Below the pieces are notes generated by a model, which was not told the DNA's origin, searched no databases, and worked only from the letters and a program-made list of their open reading frames with translations. A stretch of DNA of 64,000 nucleotides from Bryobacteraceae bacterium. Its GTDB lineage: Bacteria; Acidobacteriota; Terriglobia; Bryobacterales; Bryobacteraceae. A program made the translations under genes and the position numbers. Below are positions 9,055 to 18,150 of the stretch, piece by piece. How positions within the stretch are numbered: position 1 is the first letter of the stretch; the number at the start of each line of letters is the position of its first letter. The DNA is taken from assembly GCA_030041985.1 (NCBI GenBank), contig JASIAM010000312.1:1-64000 (forward strand), read 5' to 3'.

Positions 9055-9483
9055 TTAGCTGCTCTTTTGCACTGTCTTGTGCTTCGGTTTCTTCGCGGTC
9101 CAATTCTCCGGCGCGCGCATTTCCTCCGGCAGTCTGGTTACGGCGTCGCCGTGAGTTTGGCGAAGCTGCTCTTCGGTAAGATCCTCCGCAGTCGAAAGGT
9201 CAGCGCCGCAAATATTGGCGTGTGCCAGATCGACTCCCATCAGCCGCGCGCCTACCAGATTGGCGCCGCTCAGATCCGCATGCCTGAGATCAGCGCCACG
9301 CAAATTGGCCAATACCAAATCGGCCTCGGTCAATTGCGCCGAAGAAAGGTTGGCCAGCAGCAAATTGGCGCCGCGCATTACGGCATAGGCCAAGTCCGGC
9401 TTCACTTTGGGATTGTCCTCGCGCCACTTATTCCAGGCATCCACGTCACGCATCAGCAGTTCAAAATGTTCCTTGTCCGCCAT
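9055..9483 (-). CDS. Pentapeptide-repeat protein
   Basis: A 142-residue protein. Residues about 40-100 contain at least nine pentapeptides of the form A(D/N)Lxx: ANLLL, ANLSS, ADLVL, ANLRG, ADLRH, ADLSG, ANLVG and so on. They predict a right-handed quadrilateral beta-helix. The N-terminal 35 and C-terminal 40 residues are non-repetitive and charged, with no signal peptide. Functions in this family vary and none can be assigned. It is convergent with ispG (24 bp gap). Confidence 0.85.
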   Translation of the reverse strand: MADKEHFELLMRDVDAWNKWREDNPKVKPDLAYAVMRGANLLLANLSSAQLTEADLVLANLRGADLRHADLSGANLVGARLMGVDLAHANICGADLSTAEDLTEEQLRQTHGDAVTRLPEEMRAPENWTAKKPKHKTVQKSS

Positions 9484-9542
9484 CTTGGGTTTATTGTAAC
9501 CTTCCTCGCGATTATTGGTGGATCAGCCGCCAGTGAGCGGCG

Positions 9543-10997
9543 TCACGCCTGCAATAGAGGCCGCAGTTCGCGGACGTCGCGGGTGCTCTCCAGGTCCATT
9601 ACTTTGCTGATCAGTTTGGCGGTGGTGGACATTCCCAGGACAGGTGACATCAGGTCGCGGCACTTGGCGACTACTTCCGGGCTGGTCATGGGGTTTTCGG
9701 CAGTGCCACGTACGGCTTCTACGCGTTCCGTCAGGCGTGTGCCATCGGTGAAGGTGACTTCGACAATGGTGACGCGGGCCGGGGAGAGTCGCTCCAAATC
9801 CTCGTCAGGGATCAGTTGCACCTTGGCCCGCTCGCGCAGCAGGGCCGCGTCCTGCATACGTGGTTTATCGTGCGCGGCTTCGAAGGTGACGGTTTTATCA
9901 AGCAACATCACGGCCACCATGTGCTGCAGGGAAATGTCGGGCATCTCGCGATTGTTGACGGTTTTGGCTTCGCTGGTGGCCACGCGCACATCGACGTGGC
10001 GCACGTCGGCGGCCTCGAACGGACGGCGCTTGCGCAGATTTTCGAGCGCATCGAGGGGAGCTTGAATGGGTGAGCCAACGGTCCATTTCTTGATGTTCGT
10101 GCGAGCCACTTCGTAGCGCTCGCCAAGCTTATCGATCAGCCGGGAAGGATCGGCTTTGGGCGAAAAACTCAGCAGGAAATTGTCGGCGCCGGAGAAGATA
10201 TCATCGACGCCAGTGCCACCTGACCCGATGAACAGCGCCGCCGTGACTCCATTGCGCGCGGGGAAACCGGCGAAGACCAGAGACTTTTCGATGTGCTCCG
10301 TATCGCGCTGCCAGGCGGCGATGCCGGAAGCCTGCTGCGCGGCGTAATCGAGAAGGTAGCGCATCTGGCGGGCCTCCAGGCTGGCGGCGCAGCCCGCGGC
10401 GGCGGCGGCTCCGAAGGTGCCGGTAATGGAGTGGGTGCTATGGTGCGATTCCATTTGCCAGGGGAGGCCGCCGAGGGTCATGCTGACGCGCGGGCCGATA
10501 TCGTAGCCCAGGGCCACGGCGCGCACAAAGCGCTTGCCATCGATAGCGAACTGCTCTCCAGCGGCGAGAGCGGCCGGAACCACCGAGCAGCCGGGATGCG
10601 ATTGCGAAGGGGCATGCGAATCGTCGGTCTCATCGGAATGGGCCAGTACACCGTTTACCATGGCGGCTTCGATCGGACCGCAGAGCAGCTTGGAAGCGGC
10701 GATGGTTGCGACCTTATCCCCCGCCTGTGCCCGCGCGAACTGGAGCGCGACGCGGCCCGGAGGAAGGCTGGCGCCGGAAATCATGGCCGCCAGCGTGTCG
10801 AGAATGTGCTGCTTGGTTTTTTCGGCAGCCTCTTCGGGAAGAGCGCGCCCGCCGGCTGCGCTCATGTACTCGCTGAGCGTGGCGATGACAGGGCCCGCGG
10901 CTGCGGAGGCGGCGCGGGCCTTGGGTTTCAGGGCCACTGCCGCGAGGGCTGCCGCGCCGTTGAGAATCGTGCGCCTGGTGTAGCGTTGCCGGGTCAT
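9543..10997 (-). CDS. MmgE/PrpD-family protein with Tat-like signal
   Basis: A 484-residue protein of the MmgE/PrpD fold (2-methylcitrate dehydratase and relatives). The motif HSDETDDSH, related to the family's conserved H-x-x-D-x-D-D region, and the later GGLPWQMESHHSTHSITGTFG segment are visible. The N-terminus RQRYTRRTILNGAAALAAVAL carries a twin-arginine-like RR plus hydrophobic stretch, suggesting export, which is unusual for the cytosolic enzyme family. The ATG at 10997 has GTGAGG upstream; a GTG at 11012 overlapping the previous stop is also possible. It is co-directional and contiguous with the amidohydrolase gene, hinting at a shared periplasmic degradation pathway. Confidence 0.8.
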   Translation of the reverse strand: MTRQRYTRRTILNGAAALAAVALKPKARAASAAAGPVIATLSEYMSAAGGRALPEEAAEKTKQHILDTLAAMISGASLPPGRVALQFARAQAGDKVATIAASKLLCGPIEAAMVNGVLAHSDETDDSHAPSQSHPGCSVVPAALAAGEQFAIDGKRFVRAVALGYDIGPRVSMTLGGLPWQMESHHSTHSITGTFGAAAAAGCAASLEARQMRYLLDYAAQQASGIAAWQRDTEHIEKSLVFAGFPARNGVTAALFIGSGGTGVDDIFSGADNFLLSFSPKADPSRLIDKLGERYEVARTNIKKWTVGSPIQAPLDALENLRKRRPFEAADVRHVDVRVATSEAKTVNNREMPDISLQHMVAVMLLDKTVTFEAAHDKPRMQDAALLRERAKVQLIPDEDLERLSPARVTIVEVTFTDGTRLTERVEAVRGTAENPMTSPEVVAKCRDLMSPVLGMSTTAKLISKVMDLESTRDVRELRPLLQA

Positions 10998-11008
10998 ATT
11001 CGAATGCC

Positions 11009-12427
11009 TCACTTCCAGTCGTTGCGGAAAATCACGCCGCCCTTCATGACGAACTTCACGTGCTCAAGCTCAGAGATGTCGGTGAGCGGGTCGCCGGATA
11101 CGGCTACGACGTCGGCGAATTTCCCTTTCTCGATGGCGCCCACCTGCTTTCCGAGATCGAAATTCAAGCTGGCGGCGGCGTTGCTGGTGGCCATGCGCAG
11201 CGCCTGCGCCGGAGTCCTGCCCCACTTTACGTAATAACCGAACTGGAACGCCTGCGCGCCGTGACCCACAGTGTAAGCGCCGCTGCCGAACACCTCCGTT
11301 ACGCCCGCGGCTACCAATCGCTTGAAGCTCATTTCAGTGAGTTGGAAGCGTGTAGTGCGGCCGCCGGTGGCCTTCAGATCGCGCTTTTCCAAATCGCCGA
11401 TGAGGTCCCAGAGGGTTTGCATCACGGGGCGCATGGAGCCATCGGCCAGTGGTTTTTTAAAGAGGCGGATGGTCTCGTCATCCAGGCCGGGCGCGCCGGT
11501 AACGCCGACGATCACATGCATCGGCATATCGACTCCGGCTTCGAGACAGTTGCGCAGTCCCTCACCGCCATAGGCGTGGCAAGCGACTTTCAGGCCGTGG
11601 CGATGGGCCTCGTCAACGATGGCCTGATCTTCTTCGAGGGTTAGCGACGGAACGTTGATCATGCGGCCATCGGGAGTGAAGGCGCCAGCGCCGGGTGGAT
11701 CGGGGTAGCCGCCGCCTTCGTAATCTTCGGTGTCGTAAACTTTGATCCAATCGACCCCATAGTGAGCATGTTCGCGGACGGCGGCGCGGGCGAGCCATGG
11801 GGAATTGACGTTGCCGGTAAGCTGCCAGACGGGAGCGCCCGGTCCCTGGCCAAACGGCGTGGGTACGGAAGGCGCGGGATAATAAGCCGCCGCGCGAGGA
11901 TTGAGTTGCGGCCCGGCGACTTGCAGGCGCGGTCCGGGGACCTGGCCCCGATTGATGGCATCGCGCAGTTCCACGGAAGCGTAGGTGTACGGCGACCCCA
12001 TGTCCTGCAGCGTGGTGAAGCCTGCTTGAAGGTCCTTCAGGGCGTAATGGAGGCCCGAAAACGCGGCACGCGCATCGTTAGGCTGCTGCTCCTGGAACAG
12101 GTGCACGTGGCGGTCGATGAGGCCGGGGAGCACGGTGGCGCGGCTGAGATCGATCACGCGCGCGCCCTCCGGAATTTTGATCTGCGCGGCCGGCCCGACT
12201 TCAGCGATGCGGTCGCCGCGAATGACAATCACTTGGTTGGCGAGATTGGTTCCGGACTTCGGATCGAACAGACGCCCCGCACGAATGGCGATGCCCTCCG
12301 GCGGGGGAGCTTCCATGTGAAGCTGGGAGGCATCGAAGGTAGGCGCTTCGGGGCGCGTACCTTGAGCGCACAACAGCCATGGCGCTAACGCGAGGAAAGC
12401 CGGCCAGTGCATACACGTGCCGCGCAT
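11009..12427 (-). CDS. Exported amidohydrolase (imidazolonepropionase/prolidase-like)
   Basis: A 472-residue metal-dependent hydrolase. A signal peptide (MHWPAFLALAPWLLCAQG, after MRGTC) is followed by a beta-sandwich segment and the metal motif DRHVH in VLPGLIDRHVHLF. Later conserved features are HRHGLKVACHAYG and the C-terminal FADVVAVSGDPL. Such exported members often hydrolyse cyclic amides or X-Pro dipeptides; the substrate is unknown. An alternative start is the ATG at 12412. Its stop overlaps the GTG at 11012, so it is in one operon with the MmgE/PrpD gene. Confidence 0.85.
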   Translation of the reverse strand: MRGTCMHWPAFLALAPWLLCAQGTRPEAPTFDASQLHMEAPPPEGIAIRAGRLFDPKSGTNLANQVIVIRGDRIAEVGPAAQIKIPEGARVIDLSRATVLPGLIDRHVHLFQEQQPNDARAAFSGLHYALKDLQAGFTTLQDMGSPYTYASVELRDAINRGQVPGPRLQVAGPQLNPRAAAYYPAPSVPTPFGQGPGAPVWQLTGNVNSPWLARAAVREHAHYGVDWIKVYDTEDYEGGGYPDPPGAGAFTPDGRMINVPSLTLEEDQAIVDEAHRHGLKVACHAYGGEGLRNCLEAGVDMPMHVIVGVTGAPGLDDETIRLFKKPLADGSMRPVMQTLWDLIGDLEKRDLKATGGRTTRFQLTEMSFKRLVAAGVTEVFGSGAYTVGHGAQAFQFGYYVKWGRTPAQALRMATSNAAASLNFDLGKQVGAIEKGKFADVVAVSGDPLTDISELEHVKFVMKGGVIFRNDWK

Positions 12428-12653
12428 GAATAGCTGACAGTATATCGTAGAGGGGCGTGGAGACCAGAGCCCGCAGCCGGCCGGCTGATTCTTTGCCCGC
12501 TCTGCGATGAAATTGCAGAGATCGACAAACTACGAGAGAGTTGACGCCAGACAGCAATCGTGAGAATCTCAAGAAACCGCTTTGCGAGCAGGCACGTTAG
12601 ATACGCTCACGACAGATCGGGAACCTTGCGCCAAGAGGAGAATATACACCAAG

Positions 12654-13328
12654 ATGATTCGAACATTCAGCTTCTCTGTACTTACGGTTTTGGCAATCGC
12701 CGGGCTGGCAAGCGCAGATACCTATAATTTTTCGTTCAGCGGAGGCGGGATTACTAGTTCCGGTACTCTCACCGTTGTGCCCGTACCTGACAATACGTCG
12801 GGTGTTTCAACTCCGGGCACCTACGAAATCACCGGCATCACAGGAACCTTTGCCGATTCCAATGATGGCATTTCCGGCGCCATTACCGGCCTCTACACAC
12901 CCCTTTCTTACATCACGCCACTCACTGAAACTCTCGCGGTCCCTGTCGGATTTACCACCGCCGGCCTGTCTTACGACGATCTGTTTTTTGCGGCGGGGAA
13001 CTCTCCCGCCGACTGTCCGGGTTACCCATTCTCCGGTGGCGATTTCGACATTTTGGGTGTGGCCTTCAACGTGACAGGCGGCTATGTAGGCGAACTTTTT
13101 AACGACGGCAACTACCCAGGATTTTCAGGCACGGTTTATGCGGCCGCTGACGCCAACTCGACCACTGAGCTGGATAACCCCAACTCCAGTGGAGCCCTCC
13201 CCATACCTACAGGCGTAGTCGGGACATTTACCGCGGCAGCCGTACCCGAACCCGGCTACCTGCTACTGCTCGCCGGCGGTTTGGGAGTGTTGGCCATACG
13301 CTTCGCGGGCCGGGCGCACAAGCCCTGA
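12654..13328 (+). CDS. PEP-CTERM sorting-signal protein
   Basis: A 224-residue exported protein. The signal peptide is MIRTFSFSVLTVLAIAGLASA. The middle is low-complexity, rich in Gly, Ser, Thr and Asn. The C-terminus has the exosortase-recognised layout: VPEPG, a hydrophobic segment (LLLLAGGLGVLAI) and a basic end (RFAGRAHKP). It is expected to be cut and anchored or released at the cell surface by an exosortase encoded elsewhere. The ATG at 12654 has an AAGAGGAG ribosome binding site; an upstream in-frame start was rejected because the signal peptide begins here. Confidence 0.85.
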   Translation: MIRTFSFSVLTVLAIAGLASADTYNFSFSGGGITSSGTLTVVPVPDNTSGVSTPGTYEITGITGTFADSNDGISGAITGLYTPLSYITPLTETLAVPVGFTTAGLSYDDLFFAAGNSPADCPGYPFSGGDFDILGVAFNVTGGYVGELFNDGNYPGFSGTVYAAADANSTTELDNPNSSGALPIPTGVVGTFTAAAVPEPGYLLLLAGGLGVLAIRFAGRAHKP

Positions 13329-13465
13329 CCGGCAAACTAAATCCGGTGAACCGCAATTCTTGCCAGATCGCAAAAGCCACGAGGTGCGGCCAAGGTGAAA
13401 CGCGGTCTCAGCTAGGAGCGCTTCACAAGTGATCAGCGGTTGGGTACCCTAAGCCCTTGATGCCC

Positions 13466-15412
13466 CTACTGGTCGTGCACGTCTTCGAGGTAAGTGTACC
13501 CGTGCAGTCCCTCTTCGTAGAACTTCAGTAGCGCTCCGCTCTCTTCATAGGTGAGCCGCGATTCGCGCAACGCCGTTTCCACGTCGCGCCGCAGCCGGCT
13601 CACCAGCGAGTCGGCACTGAATTGCACGTAGTTCAGCACCTCGCGCACCGTGTCTCCCTTGATTACCGAATCGAGCAGAGTTTCTCCGGTGGGACTCAGG
13701 CGGACATGAACCGCGTTGGTGTCGCCGAAGAGATTATGGAGATCACCCAGAATTTCCTGATAGGCGCCTACCAGGAATGCGCCCAGATAGTAATCGCCTC
13801 CGCGGAAGGGATGAAGCGCGAGCGTGCGCTTCACATCGCGGCGATCGATAAACGCGTCCACTTTGCCGTCCGAATCGCAGGTGATGTCCCCCAGAATGGC
13901 ATGGCGCGTCGGCTCCTCATCCAGCCGGTGGATGGGCATGATGGGAAAAAGCTGCTTGATGGCCCAACTATCCGGCATGCTTTGGAACAGCGAAAAATTG
14001 CAGAAGTAGGTGTCCGACAGCATGGCGTCGATGCCTTCCAGCTCTTCCGGGAAGTAATCGAGATCGCTCGCCTGCTTCTGGATGCGCCGCGAAATCGCCC
14101 AGTAGAGATTCTCGGCGATGCAGCGCTGCTCGAGCGAAAGGTAGCCGAGACTGAAGAGGTTCAGCGCCTGGTCGAGCGCCTGCTGCGCGTCGTGGTAACT
14201 CTCCAGCACGTTTTTGGCAGTAAGGGAGCGATAGGTTTCCTGCAAATCGATCAGCGGCTGCTCGGCATCGGCGGGCAGTTCGTTGGGCACCTCTGCTTCG
14301 CCCATACCGGCCACGCCGAGGACGTTAAACACCAGCACGCTGTGATACGCGGCGATGGCGCGGCCGCATTCCGTCACGATAGTGGGATGGGGCACGCCGA
14401 CTTCATCGCACACATTCTGGACGTGGTAGATCACGTCGTTGGCGTACTCCTGTAACGTATAATTGACGCTCGATTCGAAATCCGTCTGCGAGCCATCGTA
14501 ATCGATACCCAGACCGCCGCCCACATCGAGGTAGCGCAAGCCGGCGCCGGCGCGCGCCAGGTCTACGTACACGCGCACCGCCTCATTCACCGCACCCTTG
14601 ATTTGCCGGATGTTGGTGATCTGGCTTCCCAGGTGGAAATGCAGCAGGTTGCAGCAGTCGGCCATGCCAAGGTCCTTCAATTCCTGCAGCGCGCGCACGG
14701 CTTCGGTGGCGGAAAGGCCGAATTTTGACCGGTACCCGCCGGAAGATTTCCAACGGCCCGATCCCCGGCTGGCTAGCTTGACCCGCAGTCCGATCAAGGG
14801 CCGCACACCGGCCTTCTGGCTGTATTTCAAAATCAGGTGCAGCTCCGTGTATTTTTCGACCACCGGAATTATCTGCCGCCCCACCTTTTGCGCGAGCATG
14901 GCCATTTCGATGTATTCATCGTCCTTGAAGCCGTTGCAGATGATGGGCGTTTCATTGTCAGCCAGCGCCATCACCGCCATCAGCTCGGGCTTGGAGCCGG
15001 CTTCCAGTCCGAAATGAAATGGTTTGCCGAACTCCAGCACTTCTTCCACAACCTGCCGCTGCTGGTTTACTTTGACCGGATACACACAGCAGTAGCCGCC
15101 CTGGTATTTGTGTTCGGCGATGGCGGTACAGAAAGCGCCTTCGAGTTCCCCCAGCCGGTGTTTGAGAATATCGGCGAAGCGGATGAGAATCGGCAGGTTG
15201 ATGCCTCGTAGTACCAGCGTATCGACGAGTTGTTTCAGATCGATGGCGCGTGACGGATCCTTTTCCGGATGTACCCGGACGTTCCCGCTGTCGTTTACAG
15301 AGAAGTATCCTTTGCTCCAGCTTGCGACATCGTAATATTCAGCGGCGAGTTGGGGCGTCCAACGTTCGGTTGGCTCCATAACCATGGAGCTTTTACGGCC
15401 ATTTCTGTCCAA
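13466..15412 (-). CDS. speA: Biosynthetic arginine decarboxylase
   Basis: A 648-residue SpeA, converting L-arginine to agmatine, the first step of an agmatine route to polyamines. PLP binds at the lysine in YPVKVNQQ (about K114). The glycine-rich HLGSQITNIRQIKG and YLDVGGGLGIDYDG segments and a C-terminal VTECGRAIAAYHSV are all typical. Length equals the usual 630-660. The start is TTG at 15412, supported by AGGAG seven bases upstream; the in-frame ATGs at 15385 and 15379 have no ribosome binding site. It is monocistronic. Confidence 0.95.
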   Translation of the reverse strand: MDRNGRKSSMVMEPTERWTPQLAAEYYDVASWSKGYFSVNDSGNVRVHPEKDPSRAIDLKQLVDTLVLRGINLPILIRFADILKHRLGELEGAFCTAIAEHKYQGGYCCVYPVKVNQQRQVVEEVLEFGKPFHFGLEAGSKPELMAVMALADNETPIICNGFKDDEYIEMAMLAQKVGRQIIPVVEKYTELHLILKYSQKAGVRPLIGLRVKLASRGSGRWKSSGGYRSKFGLSATEAVRALQELKDLGMADCCNLLHFHLGSQITNIRQIKGAVNEAVRVYVDLARAGAGLRYLDVGGGLGIDYDGSQTDFESSVNYTLQEYANDVIYHVQNVCDEVGVPHPTIVTECGRAIAAYHSVLVFNVLGVAGMGEAEVPNELPADAEQPLIDLQETYRSLTAKNVLESYHDAQQALDQALNLFSLGYLSLEQRCIAENLYWAISRRIQKQASDLDYFPEELEGIDAMLSDTYFCNFSLFQSMPDSWAIKQLFPIMPIHRLDEEPTRHAILGDITCDSDGKVDAFIDRRDVKRTLALHPFRGGDYYLGAFLVGAYQEILGDLHNLFGDTNAVHVRLSPTGETLLDSVIKGDTVREVLNYVQFSADSLVSRLRRDVETALRESRLTYEESGALLKFYEEGLHGYTYLEDVHDQ

Positions 15413-15640
15413 CGTAAATCTCCTAAAACTTCAGTGTCGTTCGAAAAGGCGGAATGTGGCAAGGAAAAATTCGGCTATAGCGATTTTGTGACAATCAGGG
15501 CAATTGGAAGGGGATTTGCGCGCCGGCCGGCCTCCTATCGTCCGTGCTTTGCCAAATCTGCGGCCATTCACAATTCGAATTGGGAGGCGTCGCGGCAAAC
15601 GGCGCAGCAGAGCAGTTCGAAAAGAAGCGGAGTAGCTTTC

Positions 15641-16626
15641 TCATCGCATCACCACCTCTCGCACTGCCGCCACGATCGCATCGGGAGCCGTGTATTGCAA
15701 AGGGAATTCGGCGTTCAGCCAAACCAGTTTTCCGCGGGATGACAGCCGCGCCAATTGTTCCTGCAATTCACGGTAGATTCGTTCGTGCTCCGGGTTCTCG
15801 TCCGAGCCTTGGGACGCCAGTACGATTAGCGGCTGGCCGCCGAGGCTGCCGGACGCCCGCGCCTCTTCGCCATCCCGCACAAACGCGGCCAGCTCTTTGA
15901 TCCGCGCGGGAAACACTTTGGACTGGCGGCGGAGAGCGGTTATCGTCGCCCACTCCCGATCGGTCAATTCTTCCGGGCGCTGAAACACTTGCCGGTCCTG
16001 TTTGGCAGCGAGCCGGGTGACGCCGATTTCACCAGTCACCTGCGCCATAAAGCTCTGTACAGGCTTCAGGAATTCGGGCACGGGTCCTTTGCTCCACGGC
16101 ATCCGGCGGCCTTGGTCCTCCTGCACCGCACCGCATCGCCAAGGACCATGCCCGCGACTTCTTCCGGATAAAGGCTCGTGTAAACACGCATGTGGAATCC
16201 CGCCATTCCCGTAGCCACAAGCACATACGGAGAGCGAATATCCGCGCCCTGAAGCAACGCGTGCAGATCGCGAGCGACGGCCACGCTATCCCGTGGTCCG
16301 GGCACCGGATCACTCCAGCCGTAACCGGCATCGTCGTACCAGCAGACGTGCGTGAATCGAGCGATTCGCCTCTGCACCAGGAGCCAACTGTATCCAGGCA
16401 AGGTCCCGCCGTCGGCCAGAATGACCATCGGAGAGCCTCTACCCGAGCAATCGATATTGAGCTTTCGCCCGCCGATATCCACGGCGCGGCCGATTCGCGG
16501 CAGGCGGTCCCGGTCGCGCACCCGGCCGGCTTGCTCATAGCCAATCCCCGCCGCAACTACGGCCAGGACGGCCACTAGCGCAATGCCCGTTAGCGCTCCC
16601 GCGGCGCTGGTTGGCTCGCGTCCCAT
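15641..16626 (-). pseudogene. Alpha/beta-hydrolase-like gene with a 5-bp tandem duplication frameshift
   Basis: The N-terminal half lies in one frame (from the ATG at 16626) and the C-terminal half in another (to 15641). The first half has a signal-anchor helix and the family order 'nucleoside-poor lid, oxyanion region, PYVLV...'. At 16125-16134 the + strand reads ACCGC twice in a row; removing one copy restores a single frame through ...GDAVQEDQGRRMP.... Independently, the expected nucleophile elbow (G-H-S-x-G-G) reads ATGMAG and the usual C-terminal His position is Glu, so the parent protein was probably not a hydrolase enzyme. It is third in a PadR-led operon. A sequencing or assembly error cannot be excluded. 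Confidence 0.75.
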
Positions 16627-16970
16627 GCCGGCCGCTCCACGTAAACGTACAGCTTGTAATGCATCGGGAATTGCCTGGATGCTTCCACAGGTGGCTCAGC
16701 CGGCTTGGGCGGGGCGCTGCCAAATACCTGCGGACCCAGGAACGCCAGGGTCATCAGGGTTGCATTCACCGCCACGCCCACGGCGTAGGTCCAGGCTCCG
16801 GAACGGATCAGCCACTGGCGCGCGAGGGATTCCACGGCATCTCGAAACATCGGGAACACGCCCACCGTGGAGCGTGCTTCGTCGAAAATCCACAGCATTT
16901 CGCCGGCGAACTCCTGGCGGAATTCGTATGGGTGCAGGCGCAACAAAAGCCGATACAGACCTCGCATCAT
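16590..16970 (-). CDS. Small membrane protein resembling the N-terminus of acidobacterial permeases
   Basis: A 126-residue protein. Residues 1-45 (starting MMRGLYRLLLRLHPYEFRQEFAGEM) resemble the short N-terminal domain in front of duplicated ABC permeases that are abundant in Acidobacteria. One transmembrane helix follows at about residues 60-82, then a proline-rich tail. There is no FtsX or MacB domain, so it is either a stand-alone version or a fragment. The ATG overlaps the stop of padR (ATGA) and its 3' end overlaps the hydrolase-like gene by 37 bp, so the three form a tight operon. Confidence 0.6.
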   Translation of the reverse strand: MMRGLYRLLLRLHPYEFRQEFAGEMLWIFDEARSTVGVFPMFRDAVESLARQWLIRSGAWTYAVGVAVNATLMTLAFLGPQVFGSAPPKPAEPPVEASRQFPMHYKLYVYVERPAWDASQPAPRER

Positions 16971-17332
16971 GTCGCCCTCCTGGGAGATGGCGCTTGTAGC
17001 CGGGCCTTCGCCTCGCGAACCACGGCCTCCAGGCGCGCGATATCGGCCCCCAGAACATCGCGTCCGAATGGCGTGAGCCGATAGTAGCGCCGCCGCGGAT
17101 CGTCGCTCCCCGACGTGCCCGTGGGGCGTGGCGCTTCCTCCACCATGCCCTGATTCACCAGCCTTTGCAAATTGTCGTATAGCGTGCCGGGGCCGAGCTT
17201 ATAGCGGCCCTCCGATTGCCTCGCGACCTCCAGCATGATGCCGTATCCGTGCCGGTCTTCGGCCGCGAGCGCCAGCAGAATATGCAGGATCGCAGGGGAC
17301 AGCGGAAGGTACGAGCTCAGGTCTTCTTTCAT
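16967..17332 (-). CDS. PadR-family transcriptional regulator
   Basis: A 121-residue winged-helix regulator. The PadR signature is clear: LSPAILHILLALAAEDRHGY, then GPGTLYDNLQRLVNQGMVEE, RRRYYRLTPFGRDVL and a C-terminal helix for dimerisation. PadR proteins of this short type usually repress the adjacent membrane-protein operon and are released by small hydrophobic ligands. It is the first gene of the operon with the small membrane protein and the hydrolase-like gene, so autoregulation is likely but not shown. Confidence 0.9.
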   Translation of the reverse strand: MKEDLSSYLPLSPAILHILLALAAEDRHGYGIMLEVARQSEGRYKLGPGTLYDNLQRLVNQGMVEEAPRPTGTSGSDDPRRRYYRLTPFGRDVLGADIARLEAVVREAKARLQAPSPRRAT

Positions 17333-17409
17333 CCGGATTCCGTTATATCGGAGCCTGAGCTAATTGTCAAGGGCATGTTGCGCCACATGCGCTGATACTG
17401 ATTGCCAGT

Positions 17410-18135
17410 CTAGCCTGGCTTTGGCGTGTACTGGACAATTAGCGAGATCCGGCGGTTAGATGGATCCTCGGGATTGTCCGGTTTGCGCAAGCGTTGATCG
17501 GCATAGCCGCGTACCTGCGTGACCTGTTGCGCGCTCAACCCGCTAGCTTGCATGATGCGGCGGGCCATGTTGGCACGGTCTGTCGAGAGTTCCCAGTTGC
17601 CGTAGCTTTCGTCGGAAACGAACGGTTTCGAATCCGTGTGGCCTTCAATCGAAACCTTGTTGGGCAACTTGCCCAGCTCTTGGGCCAGTTTGACGAGAAT
17701 GTCCGTTCCACTGCCGGTGGGAGTGGCCTTGCCGCTCTCGAAGAACGTGCCCGTCGCCGATTCCAAAAGCTCGATGCGCAGCCCTTCCGGTGTGAGGGTA
17801 ATTTCGATATTGTTCTTCAGCTTGTCGAAATTGGGCGATTTGCGCACTGCCTGTTCCAGCTCTTCCTTCAGCTTGTCCATGTTGTTTTTGGTGAGGGTAA
17901 AGCTATCGCCGGCGCCCGTTTCACCGCTGCCCACTTTTTTGGAAGTGCCCTTGGGGTCTTTGAAATAACCTCCGACGGCTTCCTGAATCTCTTTGCTCGC
18001 GTTCATCATCCAGAGCACGATGAAAAGGGCCATCATGGCGGTGACGAAATCGGCATAAGCCACTTTCCATGCTCCTCCGTGATGGCCGCCATGAGCTGCT
18101 GCCTTCTTTTTGATAACGATTGGTTGCGCCGCCAT
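17410..18135 (-). CDS. motB: Flagellar stator protein MotB
   Basis: A 241-residue protein. A single N-terminal membrane helix contains the proton-accepting aspartate (WKVAYADFVTAMMALFIVLW, D29). A periplasmic plug/linker rich in Lys and Gly follows, then a C-terminal OmpA-like peptidoglycan-binding domain with GHTDSKP, WELSTDRAN and NRRISLIV. With MotA it forms the ion-conducting stator of the flagellar motor. It lies 15 bp downstream of motA in the same operon. Confidence 0.93.
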   Translation of the reverse strand: MAAQPIVIKKKAAAHGGHHGGAWKVAYADFVTAMMALFIVLWMMNASKEIQEAVGGYFKDPKGTSKKVGSGETGAGDSFTLTKNNMDKLKEELEQAVRKSPNFDKLKNNIEITLTPEGLRIELLESATGTFFESGKATPTGSGTDILVKLAQELGKLPNKVSIEGHTDSKPFVSDESYGNWELSTDRANMARRIMQASGLSAQQVTQVRGYADQRLRKPDNPEDPSNRRISLIVQYTPKPG

Positions 18136-18150
18136 GCTTGTGGTCTCTCT

